A DNA stretch of 7,441 nucleotides from an uncultured Collinsella sp. (GCA_900751665.1 CAADSV010000181.1:1-7441); one strand, 5' to 3'. Positions 1 through 5,644 are shown, numbered from the stretch's first letter. A program made the numbers and translations. The notes: generated from the sequence alone by a model not told the origin.

Positions 1-1
1 C

Positions 2-301
2 CTGCCTCAGGTTGAGCCCTCGGCGCCGACACACGTCATCGGCCGCAACACGCGCGAGGCCATGCGCTCGGGCGTGGTTCTGGGCGAGGTGGCCCGCATC
101 GACGGCATGCTCGACATGGTACTTGCCGAGATGCGCGCGACCAAGGCCGCGGGGGAGGGCGATGTGCCCATCGTCATTACCGGCGACGATGCCGAGGCGC
201 TTGCGGCCCTTGTCGGTCATAGCCTGACGGTCGATGACGCGTTGACGCTGCGGGGTCTCGCCGAGCTCTACCACATCAACCAAAAGCCCCGCCGCGCGTA
301 G
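2..301 (+). CDS. coaX: Type III pantothenate kinase, C-terminal part (5' truncated by window)
   Basis: Type III pantothenate kinase phosphorylates pantothenate to 4'-phosphopantothenate, the first step of coenzyme A synthesis, in the cytoplasm. The frame is open from base 2 and gives about 99 residues. They begin LPQVEPSAPTHVIGRNT and run through EAMRSGVVLGEVARIDGML. This matches the CoaX pattern of an IG(K/R)NT box, then an EAM-SG segment leading into an IDG helix. Near the end, PIVITGDDAEAL takes the place of the usual VIATGG element. The final DDALTLRGLAELYHIN matches the family's closing 'P-LTL-GL--IY--N' segment. The ATP- and pantothenate-binding N-terminal half lies outside the window, so activity cannot be judged. 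The stop codon sits inside a GC hairpin. Family assignment rests on motif recognition and is fairly secure. Confidence 0.82.
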   Translation: MPQVEPSAPTHVIGRNTREAMRSGVVLGEVARIDGMLDMVLAEMRATKAAGEGDVPIVITGDDAEALAALVGHSLTVDDALTLRGLAELYHINQKPRRA

Positions 302-308
302 GGCGGGG
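287..308 (+). terminator. Weak GC hairpin at coaX stop codon
   Basis: CCCCGCC (287-293) pairs with GGCGGGG (302-308) around an 8-base loop that contains the coaX stop codon. There is no T-run downstream (GGCTGGTGGG follows), so an intrinsic terminator is doubtful. It could still slow transcription before the promoter at 341-349. Confidence 0.25.
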
Positions 309-340
309 GGCTGGTGGGATAAGCGCCCCTACCTTTCACC

Positions 341-349
341 TGCTACAAT
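341..349 (+). promoter_or_regulatory. Extended -10 promoter of the dCMP deaminase gene
   Basis: TGcTACAAT gives a TGn extension (341-343) directly before TACAAT (344-349), which is one base from consensus TATAAT. No good -35 box lies 16-18 bases upstream, as is common for extended -10 promoters. Transcription would start near base 356, giving a leader of roughly 28 bases before the ATG at 384. The assignment also decides the start codon, because the in-frame ATG at 348 lies inside this -10 box and would not be transcribed. Confidence 0.62.
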
Positions 350-383
350 GGGTCAAACTATTGCGATTTCGGAGGTGTCTGCC

Positions 384-908
384 ATGTCGGACGATCTTCA
401 TCAAACCGCGTCGGGCAAGCGCCGCGACGTCATTAGCTGGGATGAGTTCTTTATGAGCGTGGCCATCGCCGCGCAGCGCCGCAGTAAGGACCCCAACACG
501 CAGGTGGGCGCGTGCATCGCCAACACCAACCACCGCATCCTTTCGGTGGGCTACAACGGTACGCCCTCAGCGCTCAACGACGACTTTTTCCCGTGGGGCA
601 CGAGCGACGACCCGTTGCAGGATAAGCACAACTACGTGGTGCATGCCGAGGCCAACGCCGTGCTCAACTACCGCGGCTCGCTCAAGGACCTTGAGGGTTC
701 CACGGTCTACGTCACGCTGTTTCCGTGCCACGACTGTGCCAAGATCCTGGCGCAGGTAGGTGTAGGCGAGGTTGTCTACCTGGACAATAAGTATGCCGAC
801 ACCGATGACGGCCGTATCAGCCGCCGCATTCTCGACTCCTGCGGCATCAGCTACCGCCAGGTCATCGTCGATGTCCAGATTGGTACCGGGGGACAGGCTC
901 AACAGTAA
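384..908 (+). CDS. Deoxycytidylate (dCMP) deaminase family protein
   Basis: This is a zinc-dependent deaminase of 174 residues, probably converting dCMP to dUMP, the precursor for dTMP synthesis. The zinc site is clear: HAE at 87-89 (His ligand and catalytic Glu) and PCHDC at 114-118 (Cys115 and Cys118). An N-terminal DPNTQVGACI segment (36-45) and GYNGTP (56-61) are typical of dCMP deaminases of the ComEB/DCTD type. TLFPCHDCAK follows the family's TLFPC-(E/D)CAK form, which favours dCMP over free cytidine as substrate. The start is ATG 384, behind GGAGGT (371-376) with 7 bases spacing. The in-frame ATG at 348 overlaps the predicted promoter. The last six residues (GGQAQQ, 169-174) are encoded by a GGGGACAGGCTC repeat core and look like an added tail. 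tRNA adenosine deaminase or riboflavin deaminase are less likely given the motif details. Confidence 0.88.
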   Translation: MSDDLHQTASGKRRDVISWDEFFMSVAIAAQRRSKDPNTQVGACIANTNHRILSVGYNGTPSALNDDFFPWGTSDDPLQDKHNYVVHAEANAVLNYRGSLKDLEGSTVYVTLFPCHDCAKILAQVGVGEVVYLDNKYADTDDGRISRRILDSCGISYRQVIVDVQIGTGGQAQQ

Positions 909-958
909 TATGCGTTGTCGCTATCTGACGACGAACGCAGCTCAAAGAGCCCCGTCCC
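889..958. repeat. Composite foldback: two opposed GGGGACAGG-type cores around a hairpin
   Basis: GGGGACAGGCTC (889-900) overlaps the end of the deaminase gene, and GAGCCCCGTCCC (947-958) is a near-complement in inverted orientation. GGGAC (890-894) pairs with GTCCC (954-958), and GGCTC (896-900) with GAGCC (947-951), separated by a small internal loop. Between them, TGCGTTGTCG (911-920) pairs with CGACGAACGCA (929-939), leaving one bulged G (933) and an 8-base loop. The first core is identical over 12 bases to the one at 2309-2320. There is no T-run at the + strand 3' side, so it is not a standard terminator. The paired arrangement resembles REP/BIME-type elements; no mobility gene is visible. 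Confidence 0.6.
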
Positions 959-1079
959 AAATTGACTACTCGTGAAAGTCGCGTCTGCGCGCATGGACGG
1001 CTCGTGAGCGGGTACATGGCTGTAGTAACATAGCTTCTGTCCGCGGGCGTGCCCGCGTTATTGTGAGAAAGGAGCCCCT
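909..1079 (+). other. Intergenic leader before the NifU-like gene
   Basis: About 170 bases without a gene. The first part is the foldback element. A short inverted repeat, CGCGGG (1042-1047) with CCCGCG (1052-1057) around a 4-base loop, lies about 10 bases before the SD of the NifU-like gene. TAACAT (1026-1031) is a possible -10 box but has no convincing -35 partner. The hairpin could be a weak terminator (TTATTG follows) or a leader structure. No promoter can be assigned firmly. Confidence 0.35.
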
Positions 1080-1358
1080 GTGGCTGTTAACGAAGAGCTG
1101 CTTAAGAAGGTTCTTGAAGAGATTCGCCCCAACCTGCAGGCCGACGGCGGCGATATGGAGTATGTGGGCGTCGACGACGAGGGTGTCGTCAAGCTGGAGC
1201 TGCAGGGCGCCTGCGCCGGCTGCCCCATGAGCTCGCTGACCCTTTCCATGGGCATCGAGCGCATCCTGAAGGAGCACGTGCCCGGCGTTACCCGCGTCGA
1301 GCAGGTCAATGCTTCCGGCGAGGCCGAGGACCTGTACGACGAGTACGCGCCGTTCTAA
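1080..1358 (+). CDS. NifU C-terminal domain protein (Fe-S cluster scaffold/carrier)
   Basis: This is a 92-residue stand-alone NifU-like domain, expected to assemble or carry Fe-S clusters to apoproteins in the cytoplasm. The N-terminal helix (ELLKKVLEEIRPNLQADGGDMEY, about 6-28) carries the family signature 'IRP-L--DGGD'. The cluster-binding CAGC is at 45-48 within LQGACAGCPMSSLTL, as in NfuA/Nfu-type domains. A typical helix, GIERILKEHVPGVTRV, follows. Residues 80-92 form an acidic tail ending in EYAPF. The start is GTG 1080, with AAAGGAG (1068-1074) five bases upstream. The next in-frame ATG (codon 26) would delete the DGGD motif. No sulfurase or other suf genes are adjacent, so it probably works with a system encoded elsewhere. 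It lacks the A-type domain found in E. coli NfuA. Confidence 0.9.
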   Translation: MAVNEELLKKVLEEIRPNLQADGGDMEYVGVDDEGVVKLELQGACAGCPMSSLTLSMGIERILKEHVPGVTRVEQVNASGEAEDLYDEYAPF

Positions 1359-1369
1359 GATGCGAAAGC

Positions 1370-1389
1370 TGCGGACGGTACGCTCCGCA
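1370..1389 (+). other. Short hairpin after the NifU-like gene
   Basis: TGCGGA (1370-1375) pairs with TCCGCA (1384-1389) around an 8-base loop, 12 bases after the stop codon. TAGACGTTACG follows, so there is no T-run. It may add to the larger hairpin at 1408-1440 or be incidental. Confidence 0.3.
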
Positions 1390-1407
1390 TAGACGTTACG
1401 CCCAGAT

Positions 1408-1440
1408 ATGCGGCTGCGAGCACAAGGCCCGCGGCCGCAT
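1408..1440 (+). terminator. Long hairpin between NifU-like gene and lgt (terminator or attenuator)
   Basis: ATGCGGCTGCG (1408-1418) pairs with CGCGGCCGCAT (1430-1440). This makes an 11-bp stem with one T-G wobble and an 11-base loop, followed by TTTGTATGT. The geometry fits a Rho-independent terminator with an imperfect U-tract. Only 27 bases separate it from the lgt start and no clear promoter lies between, so lgt expression may depend on read-through. Confidence 0.55.
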
Positions 1441-1467
1441 TTGTATGTAGGGAGCAGGGGGATCGAT

Positions 1468-2289
1468 ATGCTCAACGACCTCTACCATATGCTTGACCCC
1501 GTTGCGATCTCGGCGGGCCCCATCACGATCTACTGGTACGGTCTGGCCTATGTGGTCGGCGCTCTGCTCACGGCGGTCGTTATGTATCGCACGCAGCGTC
1601 GTTGGGGCTTCGACATCACGATCGATGACCTGACGAGCGTCGTGGTCGGCGCGGTCTTTGGCCTCATCATCGGCGCGCGCCTGTTCTACGTCGTCTTTTA
1701 CGGCGATGGCTACTATTGGACCCACCCGCTCGAAATCTTTGCCACCAACGAGGGGGGTATGAGCTTCCACGGCGGCCTGGTGGGCGGCATCTTGGGCGGC
1801 ATCATCGTGTGCCGCATGTATAAGCTCGACGCTTGGACCATCGCCGACCTTGCTGTGATCGGCGCCCCGCTGGCCCTGTGCCTGGGCCGTTGTGCCAATT
1901 TCGTCAACGGTGAGCTGTGGGGTAAGCCGACCGATCTGCCCTGGGGTGTGGTCTTTGGCGGCACCGCGGGCGATATGCCGCGTCATCCTTCCCAGCTCTA
2001 TGAGGCATTCCTAGAGGGCGTCGTGCTCTTCTGTATTTTGCAGGTGCTCAGCCGCAAAAAGCCGCTGCTGCCCCAGGGTACGTTTATGGGCGTGTTCGTG
2101 ATGGGGTACGGCATCGTCCGCTTTCTCGTTGAGTTCGTGCGCGTGCCCGATGCCCAGCTGGGTTATCTGCTGGGAGGCATTATCACCATGGGCCAGCTGC
2201 TGAGCCTGCCGCTCGTAATCGCGGGCCTGGCACTCATCATCTTCGCCCGTCGCCGCAACCAGCCCCAGCGCGTCTACCTGGACGCCTAA
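1468..2289 (+). CDS. lgt: Prolipoprotein diacylglyceryl transferase
   Basis: Lgt transfers diacylglycerol from phosphatidylglycerol to the lipobox cysteine of prolipoproteins, the first step of lipoprotein maturation, in the cytoplasmic membrane. The 273-residue protein has about seven hydrophobic helices. Family motifs appear in order: DPVAISAGPITIYWYGLAY near the N-terminus; GARLFYVVFY; GGMSFHGGLVGG with His101; the Lgt signature GRCANFVNGE (140-149) with Arg141, Asn144 and Glu149; HPSQLYE (173-179); and RFLVEFVRVPD (218-228). These match the conserved active-site positions of the E. coli enzyme with a small offset. ATG 1468 is preferred: AGGGGG (1456-1461) lies six bases upstream. The upstream in-frame ATG at 1408 falls in the stem of a hairpin and would add 20 non-conserved residues. 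The protein ends RRRNQPQRVYLDA. The intact motifs suggest an active enzyme. Confidence 0.95.
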   Translation: MLNDLYHMLDPVAISAGPITIYWYGLAYVVGALLTAVVMYRTQRRWGFDITIDDLTSVVVGAVFGLIIGARLFYVVFYGDGYYWTHPLEIFATNEGGMSFHGGLVGGILGGIIVCRMYKLDAWTIADLAVIGAPLALCLGRCANFVNGELWGKPTDLPWGVVFGGTAGDMPRHPSQLYEAFLEGVVLFCILQVLSRKKPLLPQGTFMGVFVMGYGIVRFLVEFVRVPDAQLGYLLGGIITMGQLLSLPLVIAGLALIIFARRRNQPQRVYLDA

Positions 2290-2297
2290 CCACCAAA

Positions 2298-2332
2298 ACC
2301 ACCACAAAGGGGACAGGCTCCTTTGTGGTGGT
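2298..2332. repeat. Perfect 13-bp inverted repeat around GGGGACAGGCTCC core
   Basis: ACCACCACAAAGG (2298-2310) is perfectly complementary to CCTTTGTGGTGGT (2320-2332) across a 9-base loop, GGACAGGCT. It begins 9 bases after the lgt stop. CTTGCCGAG follows, so there is no U-tract for a classic terminator, though the stem could stop or stabilise the lgt transcript. The core and right arm, GGGGACAGGCTCCTTTG (2309-2325), match 14 of 17 bases at 4568-4584, and GGGGACAGGCTC is identical to 889-900. The arms differ between loci while the core is shared. Confidence 0.7.
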
Positions 2333-2372
2333 CTTGCCGAGTTTGATAGGTTTCTAGAAAGGCTTTCGGACT

Positions 2373-4556
2373 GTGAAGGATTCCGACCTCTCCACAACGG
2401 CTGCGCGCGACGCTGCCCGCATCGTCTGGTTTAAGCGCTACCCCGCCAAGCAGACGCTCATCGCATTTTTGCTCGCGCTGTTGGCGACCACGGCGTTTTC
2501 CATCGATCCCGCCCCGGTGTCGAGCAACGCAGTCTTGGCGATTGACCCCAAAGCCTCGGGCATGCTGTACGTGTGCTACGAGGTGCTCCTCTCGTTTGCC
2601 GGCCATACCGACGCGGTCATGCTGCTTGCGCTTGCCTGCCTGCTCACGCTGCCATTTCGCTACGTGTTCTTTGGCCGCGGCGACGCTTGGCGTCCCTCGG
2701 TGATCCTTCCGTCGCTGTTCTTTGCCGTCTGCATGGTGTTTGGCCGCAGCTACGACCTCACCGATTCGGCCGAGATCGTGCTCGGCGACAAGGCCCGCAT
2801 CATCTGCGCCTGGATAGGCGGTGCGGGCTGGATGCTCTTGGCGGTCGTTGCCTTCTACCTCGCCTTTGAGTGTCTAGATTGGCTGAGCTCTCGGCGCATT
2901 CCGTTTTCCGAAGCGCACTTTGGCCGCGTATGGCGTGTGGCTCACGCCGTGCTCTCGGTCCATCCCTTTGCCGGGCCCTTCCTGGTGCTTATGATCGCCT
3001 GGGCGCCCACGCTCATCGCTTCGCTGCCTGGCCTTTTTATGGGAGATACGGGCGCGCAGATTCGCCAGTGGTTCAACTATCCCAACGGCACGAGTGACTA
3101 CCTGCGTCTGCTCAATCCCAATGTGTTGCTCAACGGACATCATCCCGTGGTGCACACGGCTATCATCGGTTCGTGCGTCCAGCTGGGGCTTTCACTGTTC
3201 AACAGCGCCAACGCGGGTCTTGCCATCTACACCTGCGCTCAGTTCGTCATTACGGCCGCCTGCATGGCCTATTCCATCTCGTCGCTGCGCAAGCTGGGCG
3301 TGAGCCTGCCGGTCCGCGGCGTGATCTTGCTGTTCTTTGTGTTTATGCCCATGTTCTCCAACTACGCGGCTCTGCTTACCAAAGATGTGCTGTTTGCCGA
3401 CGCGTTTTTGGTGCTGTTGGTGCAGACCGTGAAGCTCGTGGCCTGCGGCCTGCCCCGTCGCGATGCCAATGCCGAGCGTGCGGGCGAACAGAGGCCCGTG
3501 CTCTTTGCGCGCCATGACTGGCTGCTGCTCGCTCTGGGCGCCATGGGTTCCACGTTCCTGCGCAACGGCGGCCTGGTGTTTCCCCTGGCGGCATGCGTAA
3601 TCGCGGCGGCGTTTTGCGCATGGGACGCGCGTGTGGCTCATCGTGCAGCCAGGCAGACTGGTGCTGCGACTTCGGGCTCCACGCCGCGCTTCCGCTGGGT
3701 CGGCGTCCTCGCGGTGCTCGCGCTCTGTCTTGCCTCCAATATGTACTTCACCAAGGTCTTTATGCCGGCGCACGATATCACGCCTGGTTCCAAGCGCGAA
3801 ATCCTCTCGATTCCGTTCCAGCAGACGGCTCGTTTCGTCCAAAAGCACGACGGCCTCAACTCGGGCGTCAACCCTACGGTTAAGGAGGACGGCACCATCG
3901 TGGAGGCTCCTTGCGACGGCTTGGTGACCGACGAAGAGCGTGCCGTGATCGACCGTGTGCTCAAGTACGAGAACTTGGGCCGCCGTTACAACCCGGATAA
4001 GTCGGACGCCGTCAAAAATTGCTTTAACGAGTATGCCTCGCAGGAGGACATCAAGGCCTATTTTGAGGTGTGGGCCCAGATGTTCAAAAAAGATCCCGAG
4101 TGCTATATTTCGGCGCTCATCAATAACTACTACGGCTACTTTTATCCGAGTGCCCGCGATGCGTGGGTCTACAGTACGGCGCGCAGTGCCGAGATTATGG
4201 CGAAGCCCGATAACCTCAAGTACTTCGACTTCCATCCGGTCGATAGCAAGGTTGTGCGCTGGTGCGACCACCTGATCAACCTGTATCGCGTGGCGGTGCA
4301 GCGCATCCCGTTTATCTCGCTCGCCATGAGCTCGGCCACCTATGTGTGGATCATGATCGCCGTGGTGGTCTATCTGCTACGTCGTCATTCGTGGCGCGGG
4401 CTGGCCATTTGGGTGCCGCTGCTGGGCGTGCTCGCCGTGTGCCTGATCGGTCCCTGCAACGGCTCGACCTACATGCGCTACCTGTATCCGGTCATCGCCT
4501 GCATGCCCTTTGCCATCGGCGCCACCATCACCCGCAGCGACCTCCTCTGGTCCTAA
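2373..4556 (+). CDS. Large polytopic membrane protein, DUF6020-like (possible GT-C-type glycosyltransferase)
   Basis: This 727-residue integral membrane protein has no firmly known function. Residues about 25-460 contain roughly ten hydrophobic helices. An early loop holds LPGLFMGDTGAQIRQWFN, with Asp225, followed by NGHHPVVHT with His256 and His257. An extra-membrane domain of about 185 residues follows (about 462-646). It includes SIPFQQTARFV (479-489), RRYNPDKSDAVKNC and NNYYGYFYP (584-592), and three further hydrophobic stretches plus RYLYP (702-706) come after it. This layout resembles my recollection of DUF6020 proteins, and an acidic residue in the first large outer loop is typical of GT-C glycosyltransferases. 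Both links are inferences. The start is GTG 2373, with AGAAAGG (2356-2362) ten bases upstream, a slightly long spacing. It lies between lgt and yebC with no glycan genes nearby. A hydrophilic linker at about 422-443 (RAARQTGAATSGSTPRF) is probably a cytoplasmic loop. Confidence 0.75.
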   Translation: MKDSDLSTTAARDAARIVWFKRYPAKQTLIAFLLALLATTAFSIDPAPVSSNAVLAIDPKASGMLYVCYEVLLSFAGHTDAVMLLALACLLTLPFRYVFFGRGDAWRPSVILPSLFFAVCMVFGRSYDLTDSAEIVLGDKARIICAWIGGAGWMLLAVVAFYLAFECLDWLSSRRIPFSEAHFGRVWRVAHAVLSVHPFAGPFLVLMIAWAPTLIASLPGLFMGDTGAQIRQWFNYPNGTSDYLRLLNPNVLLNGHHPVVHTAIIGSCVQLGLSLFNSANAGLAIYTCAQFVITAACMAYSISSLRKLGVSLPVRGVILLFFVFMPMFSNYAALLTKDVLFADAFLVLLVQTVKLVACGLPRRDANAERAGEQRPVLFARHDWLLLALGAMGSTFLRNGGLVFPLAACVIAAAFCAWDARVAHRAARQTGAATSGSTPRFRWVGVLAVLALCLASNMYFTKVFMPAHDITPGSKREILSIPFQQTARFVQKHDGLNSGVNPTVKEDGTIVEAPCDGLVTDEERAVIDRVLKYENLGRRYNPDKSDAVKNCFNEYASQEDIKAYFEVWAQMFKKDPECYISALINNYYGYFYPSARDAWVYSTARSAEIMAKPDNLKYFDFHPVDSKVVRWCDHLINLYRVAVQRIPFISLAMSSATYVWIMIAVVVYLLRRHSWRGLAIWVPLLGVLAVCLIGPCNGSTYMRYLYPVIACMPFAIGATITRSDLLWS

Positions 4557-4591
4557 TTTGGTGCATTGGGGTCAGGTTGCTTTGTACCAAA
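4557..4591. repeat. Hairpin with GGGGTCAGG core after the DUF6020-like gene
   Basis: TTTGGTGCA (4557-4565) pairs with TGTACCAAA (4583-4591) with one G-T wobble. The 17-base loop contains GGGGTCAGG (4568-4576). It starts directly after the stop codon of the membrane-protein gene. The segment 4568-4584 matches 2309-2325 at 14 of 17 positions. There is no T-run afterwards (GGGTGGCATC), so it is better read as a member of the dispersed repeat than as a terminator. Confidence 0.6.
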
Positions 4592-4666
4592 GGGTGGCAT
4601 CATCACGACGCCTTCATTTTGGGGTTTATCTCGCAGGCCAGTAGGTATATCATAACGACGTTTGTT

Positions 4667-4672
4667 TATATT
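4667..4672 (+). promoter_or_regulatory. Possible -10 box for yebC
   Basis: TATATT (4667-4672) lies in a locally AT-rich stretch (4640-4673) 50 bases before the yebC ATG. Nothing close to TTGACA is present 16-18 bases upstream. A second candidate, TATCAT (4648-4653), has a weak TTTATC 17 bases before it. The AT-rich character in GC-rich DNA supports a promoter somewhere here, but the exact position is uncertain. Confidence 0.35.
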
Positions 4673-4721
4673 GCCCGAGCATCTGCGCTGGGCTTTAGGT
4701 CGAAACCGATAGGAGACACGT

Positions 4722-5528
4722 ATGTCCGGACACTCTAAGTGGGCCACAACCAAGCATCGTAAGGGCGCGCAGGACGCCAAGCGTTCCGCCCTCTTCTCCA
4801 AGCTCAGCCGCAACATCACCGTTGCTGCCCGTCTCGGCGGTGACCCGCTGCCCGAGAACAACGCCAGCCTCGCCGCTGCCGTTGCCAAGGCCAAGGCTCA
4901 GTCCATGCCTAAGGACAAGATCAAGTCCGCTATCGACAAGGCTTTTGGTTCGGGTGCTGACGCCGCCGTCTACGAGAACATCGTGTACGAGGGCTACGGT
5001 CCCGCCGGTGTCGCCGTCTACGTCGACTGCCTGACCGACAACCGCAACCGTACCGCCGCTGATGTCCGTTCCGCCTTCTCCCACGCTGGTGGCAACCTGG
5101 GCACCTCCGGCTCCGTCGCCTTCCAGTTTGAGCGCAAGGGCCAGATCGTCGTCGCCAAGGAGATCCTGGACGAGAACGCCAAGAAGGAGACCATGATCGC
5201 CAACGGTGCTGCCGGTGACGAGGATGAGTTCATGATGGCCATCGCCGAGGCCGGTGGCGAGGACTACGAGGACGCCGGCGAGGAGTGGATCGTCTGGACT
5301 GCTGCCAACGACGTTATGGCTGTCTCCAAGGCGCTCGAGGAGCAGGGCGTCCAGGTCAAGGGCTCCGAGACCACCATGGTCCCGACCACCCCGACCGAGG
5401 TTTCTGGCGCCGATGCCAAGAAGGTTCAGCGCCTCATCGACCGTCTTGAGGAGCTCGACGACGTCCAGGATGTTTACAGCACCATGGACATGACCGACGA
5501 GGTCATCGCTGCCCTCGAGGAGGAGTAG
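4722..5528 (+). CDS. yebC: YebC/PmpR/TACO1 family regulatory protein
   Basis: This 268-residue cytoplasmic protein belongs to the DUF28 family. Members have been described as DNA-binding transcriptional regulators (PmpR) and as translation factors related to mitochondrial TACO1, so the molecular role here is not settled. The family hallmark MSGHSKWATTKHRKGAQD opens the protein. NITVAARLGG, the core YEGYGPAGVAVYV (from 89), TDNRNRTAADVR (105-116) and GGNLGTSGSVAFQF (from 123) follow in the expected order. The C-terminal third carries the usual acidic segment (GGEDYEDAGEEW) and LIDRLEELDDVQDVYS. Length is slightly above the common 240-250. ATG 4722 has AGGAG (4711-4715) six bases upstream. Codon use is markedly biased: all lysines are AAG and nearly all alanines GCC or GCT (two GCG, no GCA), unlike the preceding gene, which suggests high expression. 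It is transcribed alone, ending at the terminator at 5598. Confidence 0.95.
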   Translation: MSGHSKWATTKHRKGAQDAKRSALFSKLSRNITVAARLGGDPLPENNASLAAAVAKAKAQSMPKDKIKSAIDKAFGSGADAAVYENIVYEGYGPAGVAVYVDCLTDNRNRTAADVRSAFSHAGGNLGTSGSVAFQFERKGQIVVAKEILDENAKKETMIANGAAGDEDEFMMAIAEAGGEDYEDAGEEWIVWTAANDVMAVSKALEEQGVQVKGSETTMVPTTPTEVSGADAKKVQRLIDRLEELDDVQDVYSTMDMTDEVIAALEEE

Positions 5529-5533
5529 CGCCC

Positions 5534-5551
5534 GCACGGGTTAAGCCGTGC
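5534..5551 (+). other. Small hairpin after yebC
   Basis: GCACGG (5534-5539) pairs with CCGTGC (5546-5551) around a 6-base loop, five bases after the yebC stop. ATATCTGGG follows, with no T-run. It may protect the 3' end or be incidental; the stronger terminator lies 46 bases downstream. Confidence 0.35.
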
Positions 5552-5597
5552 ATATCTGGGCATAATGAAGCGAGCATGCAAGCCTCGTGGAATAGAT

Positions 5598-5639
5598 GAG
5601 CCGGATCCGCGTGCGTAGAGCACCGGACCCGGCTCTTTT
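5598..5639 (+). terminator. Rho-independent terminator of yebC
   Basis: GAGCCGG (5598-5604) pairs with CCGGCTC (5629-5635). After one mismatch the stem continues with TCCG (5606-5609) and CGGA (5624-5627). An apical TGC/GCA pairing closes a 5-base loop. TTTTATAAT follows directly. Long GC stem plus T-run is the classic intrinsic terminator form. The T-run runs into a consensus -10 box for the next operon. Confidence 0.85.
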
Positions 5640-5644
5640 ATAAT
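5639..5644 (+). promoter_or_regulatory. Consensus -10 box of the amaP-DUF2273-asp23 operon
   Basis: TATAAT (5639-5644) is a perfect -10 hexamer, overlapping the last T of the yebC terminator tail. The first gene starts 51 bases after it. The region where the -35 box belongs (about 5615-5622, TAGAGC) lies in the terminator hairpin and does not resemble TTGACA. Either an activator or an alternative sigma factor is used, or the match is chance. The position just ahead of the operon supports a real promoter. Confidence 0.5.

Noticed and set aside
348..383. Earlier ATG for the dCMP deaminase
   Set aside because: It overlaps the TACAAT -10 box, has no SD, and the residues it adds are not family-like.
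962..967. TTGACT as a -35 box for the NifU-like gene
   Set aside because: No -10-like hexamer lies 16-19 bases downstream (CTGCGC region), and the bases belong to the repeat flank.
1408..1467. Earlier ATG for lgt adding 20 residues
   Set aside because: The ATG lies in the stem of a hairpin, lacks an SD, and ATG 1468 has AGGGGG at good spacing and a typical Lgt N-terminus.
3192..4271. 359-codon open frame on the minus strand
   Set aside because: It is antisense to the membrane-protein gene, low in family-like motifs, rich in His/Arg as expected of a shadow frame in GC-rich DNA, and has no sensible SD or context.
4262..4738. 158-codon + strand frame spanning the end of the membrane-protein gene
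   Set aside because: It starts inside a clear gene in another frame, has no SD, and crosses the repeat and yebC promoter region with no recognisable domain.
4695..5537. 280-codon minus-strand frame opposite yebC
   Set aside because: It mirrors yebC almost exactly; its Leu/Gly/Val-rich composition is the antisense image of a strongly codon-biased gene.
5561..5566. CATAAT as a promoter in the yebC 3' region
   Set aside because: No -35 partner, and any transcript would run straight into the terminator at 5598.
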